From contig NC_063156.1 of NCBI RefSeq assembly GCF_020921035.1, positions 9,746,501 through 9,810,500 on the forward strand: DNA of 64,000 nucleotides, read 5' to 3'. The notes under the pieces are model-generated. The model ran no database searches, had not been told where the DNA came from, and worked only from the letters and a program-made list of their open reading frames with translations. A program made the translations under genes and the position numbers. This DNA is from Rhodamnia argentea (lineage: Eukaryota; Streptophyta; Magnoliopsida; Myrtales; Myrtaceae). Every line of letters begins with the position of its first letter. The stretch's first letter is position 1. Of the stretch, positions 35,321-47,616 are shown in pieces.

Positions 35321-36500
35321 CTACAAAGAGATAACTCTATCTTCCACTACATCACGAATAAAATAGTACTTGACATCTATATGTTTCATACTAGACTGAA
35401 ACATTGGATTAACAACCAAATATAATGCACTTTGACTATCACAATGAATAGTGATCACTTTCTGTTTGATTCTTAAGCGATCAAGCAATCTCTTCAACCA
35501 AATGCCTTCCTTGCATGCATTTGTTGCTATAATATACTCCGCTTCTGTAGTAGATAAAGCAACCACATATTGTAACCTGGACATTCAACTAATTGCTTTA
35601 TTGCCTAAAGAGAAACGGTACCACGTGGTAAATCTCCGTCTATCACGATCTCCCGCATAATCTGCATCCACAAATCCAACCAACTGTAAATTTTGGCTAC
35701 TATAATGAATAGCCATATAAGAGGTACCCTTCAAATTCCGATGGATCCATTTCACCACAATCCAATAATCTCGACTCGGATTTGCTATGTACTTACTTGT
35801 TGCTCCCACTACTTGTGCAATGTCTGATCTAATGCAAACCATGGCAAACATAAGACTCCTTATCGCCGATGCATATGGTGCTTGAGCCATCTCTATCTTC
35901 TTTGCTTTCGTGCTAGGATTCTGTTCAGAAGACAGTTTACAACCAATAGGAAGTGGGGTATTAACTGGTTTGGCGTTACGTATATTGAAGAGCCGCGTAA
36001 CCTTTTCAACATAGCTCTTTTGAGTTATCCAAATCTTCCTATTTTCATGATCTCTGAGTACGGTCATCCTAAGAATTCGATTTATGGCTCCCAAATCTTT
36101 CATATCAAATTCCCTAGCCAAACGAGCTTTGGGGTCCGCAATACCTTCTTTTGAAGTACCAGCAACTAACATATCGTCAACATACATCAACAAGATTATA
36201 AAGCCGCAATTACCATGATTGTGAACATAGGCACAATGGTGCGCTTCATATCTTTTGAACCCCAAACCGACAATGAAAGAATCAAATCGCTTGTATCAGC
36301 ATCTCGGCGCCTGTTTCAAGCTATAAAGTGACATGTCCAGCCGATAAACCAAACCCTTATTGTTTTCTTCAATAAAGCCTTCGGATTGAGTCGTAAATTT
36401 CTTCATCAAGATTTCCATGCAAAAAGGTCTGTTTTAACATCCAACTGCTCAAGCTCTACGTCAAGCATAGCTGCGACACTCAACATAGTCCGAATAGTAG
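35321..36500 (-). pseudogene. Copia reverse transcriptase and RNase H (degenerate)
   Basis: The minus-strand open stretch 36265-35585 carries the reverse transcriptase motif MYVDDML, then ITQKSYVEKVTRLFN and DADYAGDRDRRR. Positions 35584-35321 carry RNase H landmarks (ALSTTEAEYIIATNACKEG, CDSQSALYL, HIDVKYYFIRD). The two are separated by a stop, and the N-terminal RT region (36300-36500) is broken by further stops. Confidence 0.93.
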
Positions 36501-37436
36501 TTAGACGAACAACTAGAGAAATTATTTCATTGAAATCAATACCTGATTTCTAAACATAGCCTTTCACCACTAAACAAGATTTGTATCATTCAATATTCCC
36601 GTTAGTGTCTCTTTTCAGCTTGTAAGCACACTTGCAACCAATAGCCTTTCATCCTTTGGGTAACTTGACAAGATCCCGGGTTTTGTTTTTGTGTAGGGAC
36701 TCCATTTCCTCCTCCATAGATGCCCTCCATTAAGGAGCATCGCTGGATTCACAAGCTTCCCGATATGTACAAGGCTCTCCCTCTTCAGTGATGCAAGCAT
36801 AAGTCGTCATATAATCATTTAGCCAAACTAGAGGTCTAGTAGTCCTCCTAGGAGGTCCTTGGTCAAGCTGAGTTTTAAGATCAATTTTGTCTGAATGCTC
36901 TCTATCAATTTCATCTCCACTAGCTTCATCCGTATCGGTCAAATATTCCTCAAATTCATTTTGAACTTCGTTTGATGACTCGAGTTCAAATATCTGCAGC
37001 TGCTTAACATTTGGCATTTCTTTGTCTTTCTACAACAAATCTTCGTTGAAGATGACATCTCGATCGATAACAACTTTGCGGGTAGTAGGATCCCACAACC
37101 TATACCCCTTTATACCTTCTGCATGGCCAAGAAAAATACACTTTTTGGACCTTGCTTCAAGCTTAGTCCTTTACTCTTTAGGAACCCACATATAAGTATT
37201 ACAACCAAAAGTACGAAGGAAGAATAGTCAATAGGTTTTTCAGACCATACCTCTTATGGAATATGTCCATTAAGAGTCATTGTTGGGAACGATTTACTAT
37301 GTAACACGCCATACATACCGTTTCAGCCCCAAAACTCTTACTCATACCAGCACAGCTTAACGTACTTCAAGTACGATCCATTAGCATATGATTCATACAC
37401 TCAGCCACTCCATTTTGCTGTGGAGTTCCGGGAACC

Positions 37437-38100
37437 ATGAAGTGTCTTTTAATGCCATGCTCACTGCAAAAATCTAAGAATTCTTACGACGTATATTCTC
37501 CTCCATTATCGGTTCTCAAACACTTTATTTTTGTTCCTTTTTTACTTTCCACCAACGCTTTAAACTTCTTAAAAGAAGCAAAAGCATCACTTTTCCTGAG
37601 CATCACTTTTCCTTTTAAGAATATGAATCCAAACTTTTTTGGAAAGATCGTCAATAAATAAAATAAAATATTTGGCACCACCCAAAGACTCATCAAGAGA
37701 CTCCCAAGTGTTAGAATGTATCAAGTCTAAAATATTATGACTTCTTACTTTCAAACGACGAAAAGGAGTTCTTTGAAACTTTCCGAATATGCAATCTTCA
37801 CGAAAGTCTAAATTAATAGTCTTTAAACTAGGAAGAAGACCACGATCAAGAAATACATTTAGTCCCCGCATTATCATGTGTCCCAAATGCCTGTGCCGGA
37901 TAGTTGCCGACTCTATCACAGCATTGGCAACTATGGCGTCACTAACTACGGTATCTCCAATCAACCTATATAAACCGCCTATCAATTCTCCTTTAGCCAC
38001 GATAAGTGCTCCTTTGACGATCTTATATCGTCTCTTTTTCATAGTAGTTTTATAGCCATTTTCATCAAACTTTCTCAACGACAATAGACTTTTTTTTTGC
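37437..38100 (-). pseudogene. Copia integrase (degenerate)
   Basis: Minus-strand reading gives the GAG-pre-integrase motif RHRHLGHM, then LDLIHSNTWESLDESLGGAK and YFILFIDDLSKKVWIHILK, the start of the integrase core. A downstream frame near 37484-37560 gives KCLRTDNGGEYTS. Frame changes separate the parts. Confidence 0.9.
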
Positions 38101-38439
38101 AGATCTTGTACATGTCATACACCCGATATTGTATGCACTATGCCATCAAACATGGTAACACGGACATCTCCAATCCCCACAACATGACATGAGTTATCAT
38201 TGCCCATGTATACCGTACCTCCATCACATGACTAATATGTATGGAACCAGTCCCGATGTGGTGTCATATGAAAAGAAGTGCCCAAATCCAAAATCCATTG
38301 ATATTGCACGCTCTTTATTGAATCTGTGGACATCACCTCGCCATCTTCGGATAAGTCTATATTTTCAACGATGTTTCCTTGGGAACTTGTTAATGATGAT
38401 GTATTTTTAGAATCAGATTTGAAATTTTGTTAATTCTCC

Positions 38440-39184
38440 TTAGATTTACAATCTTTACAAATGTGACCCTTTGGTCCACATTTCCACCAAGGATCCAATG
38501 TTCACCTCTTTGACTTGGACCTTGACGGCTTTCTCCCACTGGAACCTTTGTCCATGGATCTTTCCCTAGCCATCATAGCATTACTAGAAGTGCTCTCGAG
38601 AATTTTTCTACGAGACTCTTCCGTCAACAATGTAGTTATAATCGAATCCATGTCAAGATCCGCTCCAGTATTGAGATTCATGATCAAGAAATACCATTAT
38701 CGGGCATAGAACACGGAAGAAGTGTTATCTTAACATCATCCTCGATTTTGACGCCGATGGAAGTCAATTTGCTCAATAGGGTGTTGAACTTGTTCAAGTG
38801 CTCTTGGAAAGAGGAGCCTTCCTTCATCTTTAGACAGTATAATTGTCGTCAAAGAAAAATTTTGTTTGACATTGTTTTCCCTTCGTAGAGATTTTTCAAT
38901 TTGTCCCATAGAACTTTGGCAGTAGCTTGATTAGAGACATTGAAAAGGAGAGAATCATCTAACGCTAAAAGTAGGTCTGCCATTGCTGATTGATCTTTCT
39001 ATACAAAATCCTCATCTTTTATCTTTGTCAACTTTTTATCTTTACCGGCAAGAGCAACTACACAACCTTCCTTCACCAACACAGCTTGCATTTTCAGCTT
39101 CCACAATGGATAGTTGGATCCATTGCATTTTGGCACCTCGAACTTTGTAGAAGTCGATATGCCCATTGTACAAAGCTGAAACAT
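38440..39184 (-). pseudogene. Copia gag (degenerate)
   Basis: Minus-strand reading gives FEVPKCNGSNYPLWKLKMQA near the N-terminus (39184-38999). A stop and further gag text follow (LLALDDSLLFNVSNQATAKV, LYCLKMKEGSSFQEHLNKFN), then a zinc-knuckle-like CGPKGHICKDC near 38450-38490. Stops at about 38999 and 38870 break the frame. Confidence 0.88.
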
Positions 39185-39227
39185 GTATGTTGACGTTGAT
39201 CACATGTAACACAGGCTTCTCGAACCG

Positions 39228-39243
39228 TCGGCTCTAATGCCAC
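39228..39243 (-). other. Primer-binding site of the Copia element
   Basis: On the minus strand, directly after the 5' LTR, the sequence reads AGTGGCATTAGAGCC, a diverged form of the TGGTATCAGAGC primer site complementary to initiator tRNA-Met used by most plant Copia elements. Confidence 0.7.
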
Positions 39244-39244
39244 T

Positions 39245-39707
39245 TGTTGCGATAATTCTTTACACGTAATTAATGCTTGCGTTGGATAAAACGATAAATA
39301 AAACAAGTGCAGCAAACTAAAGATGGAGAGACGCAGATTTATGTGTTACGTCCACGGGGCAATTACACGGAACTCTCTTTGATAACTAGGAACATTACAA
39401 CGAACACCCCTCAACTCGATAAATTACCAAACAGTAAGTCGTACTCTCGATAGTGAATCTATTTATGGTGCAACTTTGATAATCCAAAGATATTGCAAAC
39501 CCAAGATTCTCCTTACAAGAGATCCGAGACCTCCCAAAACATCATTGATGCTAAACGCAAAGAAAGTACAAAGGAACTCAGAGAACCATAACTTACAACT
39601 ATTCCTCCTCTCTCTCCACACGTGCAAAGAAGTGGTGGGGTGGTTACACACGCTAAAGTAGTGGAGAGGTATCATAGGCGGTTAGCCCCTATTTTTCTGC
39701 TGCTACA
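39245..39707 (-). repeat. 5' LTR of the Copia element
   Basis: This 463-bp direct repeat of 34683-35152 also has TG...CA ends. It lacks a stretch present in the other copy after 'agacgcagatttatgtg'. Confidence 0.95.
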
Positions 39708-40084
39708 GCATCATCCTTTAAGTTGGTTCAACACTTCTTGACTTTTATCTTGTGATCATTCGGTCTTACAAATGTCAATGGATCTAGATTAATCATGATG
39801 GTTATCGAGAAAATGATTTAGATTGAATGCGTCACGGATGGAACTTTGTGTAACATCCGTTTCGAAATAATGTCCAGAAAAAAACTACTCGGAAATAGTG
39901 ACATTTAGTTTAAAAAATGAAAATGGAAGAGAAAAGAACGGAGAAAAGAACCAACTCATCCACTATCGTCACATTCAAATCCTTTTTTCCGCATTTTGTG
40001 CTTTGAGTAAGGAACTGTGGAGAGATCTCCATGGTTCTCAAATGACAAAAGCTTGTGGACTCACCTTTTAGGCTAGCATCACTA

Positions 40085-40665
40085 CGTAAAATTACCAGAA
40101 AATTTTAAACTCATTGTAATTGTATCAATTCAACCAAATTTTTTTTTTTGGCTAATTGAGTCATAAATTTTTTACATTTGTGTCAATTCGATCAATCTAA
40201 CCTAAAATCGCTAACATGGACGTCGGTCGTCATACGTGACGTAATCGGTGTCAACATCTTTTCTTTTTCTTGTTTTTCCTTCCCTTCTTCCTCTAGTCAT
40301 TTGTCGGATCTCGATGACTGGACAGAGGGAAGGGCTGACGAGGTCGAGGTCAAGGCTCACCCTTGCCTTTGGATCGCCGAGGTCCGGCTAGAGGAAAAAA
40401 GAAAAAAAAAAAAAAACATAAGAAGAAGAAATGAATAAATAAATTGATCAAAAAATATAAAAATCTTATTAAAAATTGGCTACGTCAGCCCTAGCCACTC
40501 CATGTAGGATGGCCGGAGTCCATGTTGACGATTTTCAATCAAAATTGATTGTATAGACAGAATTCACACAAATGCAAAAAGTATAGGACTCAATTGACCA
40601 AAAAAAAATGATTATGACTGAATTAACACAATTACAATAGATTTTGAATTTTTTGGGTAATTCCT
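40085..40665. mobile_element. Long-TIR foldback element, copy 7 (complete)
   Basis: The left arm ('attgtaattgtatcaattc', 'tgtcaattcgatcaatctaa', 'cgctaacatggacgtcgg') and the right arm ('ggctacgtcagccctagcc', 'caatcaaaattgattgtat', 'gaattttttgggtaatt') flank a short GC-rich core at 40295-40390. Arms end 'aaaattaccagaaaatttta' and, inverted, 'gaattacccaaaaaattcaa'. Confidence 0.82.
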
Positions 40666-41690
40666 CCGCCTTTTTATACCCCAGTCAGCATACTCTCCAT
40701 AAGCCTTGCAAGGGTCGGGGTATTACCGGATTCTCAATAGAGGTGGGTGGTTGGGTTGACCATCCACGGCCGTTGATTGGCAGTATGGCTGCCACAATTG
40801 ACTCCAAAGATCTGGGCGTAGGGTGCTCCGGCCTCAAAGCCTAGAGTATAGGGGCGGAGATGTTGAAGGTGAGACCTTCCCCCTCTCGAGCATACCGTTC
40901 TCTCATGCCGTGTTTCGAACGGCTTGCTCAGTCGGACCTGAGCCCGTCGAAGAATGTGAAAACTCGTAAAAATTTAGAACATTATCCAAATCAATTACAC
41001 CCCTTTGACTCTCCCTTCCTCATGCTTTTCCCAAAAGAATCTCAGATTTCCCTAATGCAATACCAGAATTGAGTACACTATTTAGGGGTAGGTGTGTTTT
41101 CTTCTTGTATTCCTTTTCGGGACAGTTCCGAGGTTTTCCCTTCTTGACAGTGGAGTCCCTCTGCTTCTCCTTTTCCCCTTTCGTTCTCTTTAGCTCGGTT
41201 CAGTTTTCGGCTCTTATCAAGTCCACGAAGTTACAAAATTTTCAACCTATCAACCGTTCATTTATACGTAAAAAATTCCAAATTATTATTGGTTTAATAT
41301 GTTTAACAAGTACTCCGAACGTCCACTAACTTCTCTGATTGAAAGAAGTATTACTAAAAAGGGAAAATAATTAAGTATGCCCACTAAATACGTGGATAAT
41401 GATATAAATAATTCATAAACTTTCAATTTTGTTCTTTTTGTTAATTGATATTTAAATTTTTAATTTATACGATTTTTGATACATGTATAATGTAATCTCT
41501 GAATTATGTGAAAATATCCAATGCTTTTCTTCTATCGATTCAATTTTAAGAATATCATTGAATATTTGGTATACTTTAAGAGATTAAATTGAACACATAT
41601 TGGAAAAAAAGTTCATGGAATAGATCATTGAATAAATAAAAATTCTTCACATGAAGATTTTTTTCCGCGCTCCTTCGGGCTTCGCTCCGC
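40666..41690. other. Intergenic; one GC-rich segment not identified
   Basis: Positions 40690-40950 have balanced composition, unlike the AT-rich surroundings, but give no recognisable domain in any frame. Positions 41390-41620 resemble the family at 59437-59740 ('aatgtaatctctgaattatg', 'tgaaaatatccaatg'). Confidence 0.45.
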
Positions 41691-42254
41691 GAGGGCATCC
41701 GCAGAGAAATGGCGTCGCCTGGCGATCTCGGTTCCTCAACACTTTCTGGAAAGATTTCTCCTTTTTACCTCTTTTTAGCTTTGGCAAGTTTCGGTTCTTC
41801 TGTTACAAAGCTCTCTCTTTCGTCACTGCCGTCCTCTGTTAAAAGTTTCCTTTTGCTCTCCCGCATCTGGAGCCCTCCCTCCTTCCTCCTCCTGACAATT
41901 TTTTTTTTGCCTCCTTTTCTTGAGGTATCGTAAAAGACAGTGGGAACAAATTCCAATCTACGTGTTCGAGGATTCCGGCTTAAGATATTGGGATGATATT
42001 CTCTCTCTGTTTCTGGGGTTTCAAGATTTCTCCTGGGATTCATTCACTGCTCGCCCATTGATGCGAAATCTGTGCAAATAGAGCTGATTTTTGCTTTCCG
42101 GAGCCGAACTGGATCTCAAGATCACTTTTTTCCCTGTTCCGACACCAACGCCACTCCAGATTCACAGAAGGGTGTGCGCTGATTTGTCGTCTGATTCGAA
42201 GCATTTGAAGCAATGTCCTCGAATCATGCGAGTTAGGTCTCGCAATCGGGTTCC

Positions 42255-45081
42255 ATGGAAATGGGATCTCAAGGGGGCGGTTTCGGTGGCGGCGTTGGCG
42301 GCGGCGGCGAAGCCACGCCACAGCCACTGTCGAGGCAAGGCTCACTGTATGGCCTCACGCTTGATGAGGTCCAAAACCAGCTGGGGTGTTTGGGGAAACC
42401 ACTGGGAAGTATGAATCTTGACGAGCTTCTCAAGAGCGTGTGGAGTGTGGAGGCCAATCAAGGCCCGAATGCGGGCACTGCCGACCCCGGGAGTGCGCAA
42501 TCCGGCCTAATCGCTCCGCTGCAGAGGCAGCCGAGCTTCACACTCTCGAGGGCTCTCAGCAAGAAGACTGTTGATGAGGTGTGGAAAGATATTCAACAGG
42601 GCCAGATTGATGATGGTAGTGATAAGAGCAAGAAGAAGAAGAGGAAGGATAGCGGTCATTGTGACCAAGATCCAAAGCCTTCATTGGGTGAGATGACACT
42701 TGAGGACTTCTTGCACAGGGCAGGAGTGGTGGCTGAATCTCCCGTGATCAACAAGAACGGGGATCATGTTTTAGGGGTTGATTCTGTGAATAGCGGTGGC
42801 CCTCAAAGTGCTCGGTGGATGCATTACCAGCTCCCTTCCATTCAGCCGCAACAAAACGTGGTGCCGGTCTTCATTCCAGGCCACCACGTGGTCCAGCAAC
42901 CCGTCCCAATCATGGCGAGTCCCTTTCTGGATTCGGCATTCGGCGATGTGGCGCAGATGACTGTATCGCCCTCCTCCCTGTTGGGCACATTATCAGATAC
43001 CCCGACACCAGGCCGCAAAAGAGTTGCCCCAGGAGACGTGGTGGAGAAGACTGTGGAGAGGAGGCAAAAAAGGATGATTAAGAACAGGGAATCTGCGGCT
43101 CGGTCTCGCGCGAAGAAGCAGGTCAATCTTGGTTCTGAGATGTGATTATTGTGTTGAGAAAGTTCTTTTGTGATGGTTTCAGTGCTTGATGTGATCCTAA
43201 AAGAAGTTTATGATGTTGGACAGGCGTATACACAAGAGTTGGAGCATAAGGTTTTGCGCCTAGAGGAGGAAAATGAAAGACTAAGAAGAAAGCTGGTATG
43301 TTCATTGTCTTGTCTTTTAATACTGAGTACTGTTTCTGGTGAATTTTTTGTGACAATAACAATGCCCTTTGTGGCACCTTAGTCCTTTAAATTTAAGATG
43401 CTTAGTGATCGGTGATTGCATAAATTGATATGTGAACCCTGTTATTGATGAATTGAGACATGGCGAAAGCGAACTATACTTACTATAGAAAAAGTTTTTG
43501 TCAGTCCGGTCCATCTTGATTACGGTTTTTGAATCAAATTGTTGAGCATTTGTCGATCAGGCGATTAATATTGGCAATGATGCATATCAAGTGACGTATT
43601 GCTCTGAATGGGGAAGACTAGACTATACAACACACTCTTCTTATTGGTAGAACAAATGGCTGTATCGGGTCAAGAAGGAGAAGATAGGATTTGATTTACA
43701 GGCCTAAACACTCTAATTTGGTACACCCATTTGATATGTCTAGAGGCGATGGAGAATTCTCTGTGATTTTGGATGATGGTATTTAGCATTCGATTAACTG
43801 CTCTTTGGATCGTTACTGCAGAAGGAAAATCATTTTCTGTCAATTGTCCAAGTCATTCCTCCATCATGATAGGTTTGTCACTTGTGTCATTTACTCTGTC
43901 TAGATATGCCGAGATAGGAAGTTTCTCTTTTCTATCTTGTTCTCTTTTCCAGATGAGTGATTTTATTCTAAAGGGGCATTCATTTGCAGTGACAAGGCAT
44001 TGATACATTTTTCCTCATCTGGGCTCCACTCTATTGTTCTTTGGCTAGAACTGGTTTTTTCTCAGTTTGGTACTCTTTTATGGTGCATCCCTTAATTTTC
44101 AGGGTACTGCAATTTCGGCTGTGTTTTTTGTTGCTGTAGTTCATAATGCTACCAAAATCAGGAAGTAGTGAAACTGATAAAGATGGCAGCCCTTACAGAT
44201 GTTAATAAGGTGGAGATCACTGCTAGTCATTAGCAATCCATGTTTCATCACTTGTTCCTTTTATTTAAGTCATTGAACCCTTCAAACATTTGAAGACGGT
44301 GCTCCAGTTAGGACCTGAGAGAACCTGTCAATGGCATAGTTTCTTCATGGCAACCTACGTGGCAAAACCCTCCAAACGTTCCAGTTTTCCGCTCCTTAAA
44401 GCTAAATTTGACCGAGAATTTATTCGAAAAAATTTGCATAGAGTAGTTTGGATACTCAGTTTTACTTATTGGCACAACCACGTTCATGCTTTTAACCATA
44501 CAATGGCTTCCTCCTTGCACTGTCACTACTCAAAATTTTGTTTGCCATCCCTGTGTCTTGGAGGCTGGGCAACATCTCAGACAGCTATGTTTCTGTTCCA
44601 TTCTGATCATTCAAGGGCTGCTATAACTATATGGAATCTCTGTGTTGCTCGAGATTCCATCTAGTGACCGTCGTTGTGGTAATGACAATCACGTGATGCT
44701 CTAGATAGAAAAGCCTGAACACGTAGCTGATGTTCATCCCCTTGAGGCAGCACCAAAAGGTAACATCTTGCTTGGTCTTACTACTCGATTTTGGTTGCGG
44801 CGAATGAGATGGTTTCACTTCTTTCTCTGATCTTTGAAATTAAGTACATCTTGCTCTGCTTTCTTGGTTTCCATGAACGCTTGTAACGTGACCACCGTGA
44901 ATGCTCCCACCACTTTTCACCTGTAAACCTCGAATTACCGGTTTTCTCGAGCTCTTAAGATTTCTATTCTCTCCCTTTCATGACGAATTCTCCCTCGCAG
45001 GAGGCAGAGAAAGTGTTGCCAACCACACCGCCTGCCGAGCTGAAGAATCAGCTCCGAAGAACTAGTTCGGCCCCACTTTGA
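42255..45081 (+). CDS. AREB3: Group A bZIP transcription factor, AREB3/DPBF3-like
   Basis: This factor binds ABA-responsive elements (ACGTG core) and acts in ABA and seed or drought signalling, usually after SnRK2 phosphorylation. Three coding exons, 42255-43121, 43224-43295 and 45001-45081, give 339 residues. A Gly-rich start is followed by the conserved phospho-regions C1 (LSRQGSLYGLTLDEVQNQLG, about 25-44), C2 (RQPSFTLSRALSKKTVDEVW, 91-110) and C3 (LGEMTLEDFLHRAGVV, 144-159). The basic region RRQKRMIKNRESAARSRAKK (269-288) is split from the leucine zipper (AYTQELEHKVLRLEEENERL) by intron 1. The C-terminal C4 motif is LRRTSSAPL. All four R-x-x-S/T phosphosite motifs are intact. The overall design is closest to Arabidopsis AREB3 (bZIP66). 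ATG 42255 is used; a second Met follows two codons later. Confidence 0.95.
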
Positions 45082-46030
45082 TGTTGCACCATACGTGACT
45101 GCTAGGGACGAGATTACTCCTAACCTCCGTTTGTTTCTTTGACCGACTTCGGCACGTCGATCTCGTCAATTGTTTGAAGTCGATGCTTCGATGCTCTGCT
45201 GACCCGCAGTTCGAAATTCCTAGGTTTGTGCATTTTCTTTTGCCGGTTCTGATTGGTCTTTGGCGTCCTTCCATGGTGTTTACAATATGTACATTAATTA
45301 TGATAACCCAGTTTATGCAAGCATTATAGATCCCCTGGCTTCTCATGTCGTTGCTCCATCGATCATTCTCGTCCTTCGTTTGGGGCGGGCTTGTTCTACA
45401 AACTGACCAGAAGATTGCAAAGGGTGCTTTTATTTGAGTGAGTGTTTTCCGATCTTTGATCTGTTTGATTCGTCAAAAATTACATAGTCAACGGAAAACG
45501 CTTTCCTGTCAAAGGAAAATTTATTTATAAAATTAGGAAAGTGATGTCCTAAATTTAAGGTGGTGAAAACATTTTTTGGAACTGTTTATCTCAAATTTTT
45601 AATATTTTTTATTGTTTTACTTATTTTCTTCTTCCGCTAGTCGGCGAGGCTCGACGACCAGCCACACAAGGTCAAGCCTCGTCGATTGCTTGGCAAGCTC
45701 GAGCTCGAACTCATGTGGCTGATTGCCGGCCATCACTAAGGCCTGGTGGAGAAAGAAGAAAATAATCCCTTTTTAGCAAAACAAACCACCAATCAATAAT
45801 CCGTGATTTTTCATGTGGACTGATTGCATAGGGAATTCGAACGTGGTCAAACCTAAGCTATACACAATGACCCATAAATATAACACGTGCCTTATTAGTC
45901 AAAGTTACTAAAACTAAAGGACAATGGGCCACTTTTGCGAATGTCTACATCGTGCTTGGACCACGTTAATTGCGGTACTTGTCCTAATAATCGCGACAAC
46001 CCCTCGTTTGATTGGAGACTAGACCTTCTT
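45082..46030. other. 3' flank of the bZIP gene and a decayed repeat
   Basis: Positions 45082-45430 are probably 3'UTR and flank. Positions 45600-45760 contain a GC-rich core ('cggcgaggctcgacgaccag') between AT-rich shoulders, similar in style to the foldback elements but without readable arms. Confidence 0.45.
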
Positions 46031-46037
46031 TCTTTCT

Positions 46038-46445
46038 TTAATTTTGGGGGCTAATTATTTAATGTATATCTGAAATTTGATTCAACGTGCAATATCGTTT
46101 TTGAAACTTTAATCTGCTCAACGTGGCTCATGAATTTTAATTCAATATGCAATGTCGCTCATGAACTTTGAATTTGTTCAATGTAGCTTGCTAAACTTTT
46201 AGCACAACGTGCAATATCGTCCGATATTATCGATATGACATATGATGTTCCTAAATTACATGTGGATTTTCGTTCAATTCAATGACTAGATTAATCGTTT
46301 GTGGATGGTTTAGATATTATTTTAAATAAATTAAAAGCTCATAACGATCTTATACATTAAATTTATGAATCACATTGAATTATTAAAAGTTCGAAGATCA
46401 CATCGCCCGTTGGCCAAAATTTAAGTCATTGGCATGATTATCCCT
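46038..46445. repeat. Dispersed repeat, 'caatgtgcaatgt' family, copy A
   Basis: It contains repeated phrases of the form 'caacgtgcaatatcg', 'caatatgcaatgtcg', 'ttgttcaatgtagct' and ends 'ggccaaaatttaagtcattgg'. The same organisation is seen at 59437-59740 and, partially, at 2820-2960. Probably an old MITE. Confidence 0.6.
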
Positions 46446-47616
46446 TCAAACGGGCGCCGGCGGACTTGTCCCACGTGAGTGAACGCTGCTACGAATCTAT
46501 CTCTATCTCGGCGTCTCAAGCGAAAAGCGCCACGTGGGAATGCAGCATTCCCGATGACTTCTTTGACAGTTTCACCGACTGGGGCCTACCCCGGCCCGGT
46601 TTGAGGAATCGCGGAAAAATGTTGTGGGCCCAACCTGTTGCTTTCTGGGAGGGCTAGTTTTAAAGTAGAAAGCCCGACAGGCCCGCCCATCCCCACTTTG
46701 ACCTAAGCTTTATTCTTCTTTTAAAAAGCGGAAAAGAACCGAATAAAATGAAAAGGATAATGCCACAAATATTTGTTGTATTTTGGCTTAAGTGTATAAA
46801 AATTATCTAATATAATATTTGAACTTTAATCTAATATTCAATATAATTTTTTAAAATTTTTATATATATTTAATTTAGTCTTTGAATATTTAAAGACTAA
46901 ATTGAATTTATATAAAAAAATTCAGAAATCAAATTGAATAAATTTAATTTTAATTTTAAATGATCAAGAACTAAATTTATTCCTAAATAAATTTAATTTT
47001 AAATGTTTAAGGACTAAATTGAGTATGTATAAAAAAAATTAAAATTATATTGAATAAATTTAAAATTTAAAAATTACGTTGTAACGTTGAAATAAAATTT
47101 AAGAATCGTGTTGAATAAATTAAGAATTCTGGAGTAAATTTTATATTGGCCAAACGCAGGGAATATTTGTCTCATTTCCTCCGAAAAGAAAGGACGGGAG
47201 CGCGCGAGGCAAGAGGCTTGCGTAGGACGAAAGCTCGCCCAAAGATTCCGTCGTCTTCTTCGTTGGCTTTTACCTCTGCAGGGTGGGGTCTGGCCAGGGG
47301 GAAGTCCTTGTCCTTCGTTTTCCGTAGTCGGACCAGACAGAATCGCGCAGACGGTAGGCCATCGGTGCGACCCCGCTTCGCCAGGCAACCGTTCTTTGTT
47401 CCACGCACCAATCGCCAACTCTGCTTCCTCGCTTTTTGCCTCCCTTGACTGGTTGTTTCACCGACAGTGGCGGCCACTGATAAGACGTGGTGACCGATAA
47501 GTCTCTCTCTCGCGGGGCCAAGCCATCTGTGAGTCAACCATTGCTTCGTGATTTGGTCGGCCTGCGAAGCGTCGCGAGGGGAAGAGGAGAGAAGTTCGTG
47601 AGAAAGGAGCAAAGCA
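46446..47616. other. ZIFL promoter region and intergenic DNA
   Basis: Positions 46770-47130 are very AT-rich with recurring 'aaattgaataaatttaa'. Positions 47140-47616 are GC-rich and include the likely 5'UTR. ORFs on both strands of this part (47146-47877) are mutually overlapping and unsupported. Confidence 0.5.

Larger units (their letters stand above)
34683..39707 (-). mobile_element. Complete but inactive Ty1/Copia LTR retrotransposon
   Basis: The element is 5,025 bp, in minus orientation, flanked by GCATT (34678-34682) and GCATC (39708-39712), a 4 of 5 match to a 5-bp target duplication. Two LTRs begin TG and end CA. Inside the 3' LTR is the polypurine tract CAAGTGGGAGAA, and beside the 5' LTR a tRNA-Met-like primer site. 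The protein order gag, integrase, reverse transcriptase, RNase H is that of Copia. Every region has stops or frame changes, so it cannot make a full polyprotein. The LTRs differ by many substitutions and an indel near 34781-34810 in the left copy, so the insertion is old. Confidence 0.96.
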
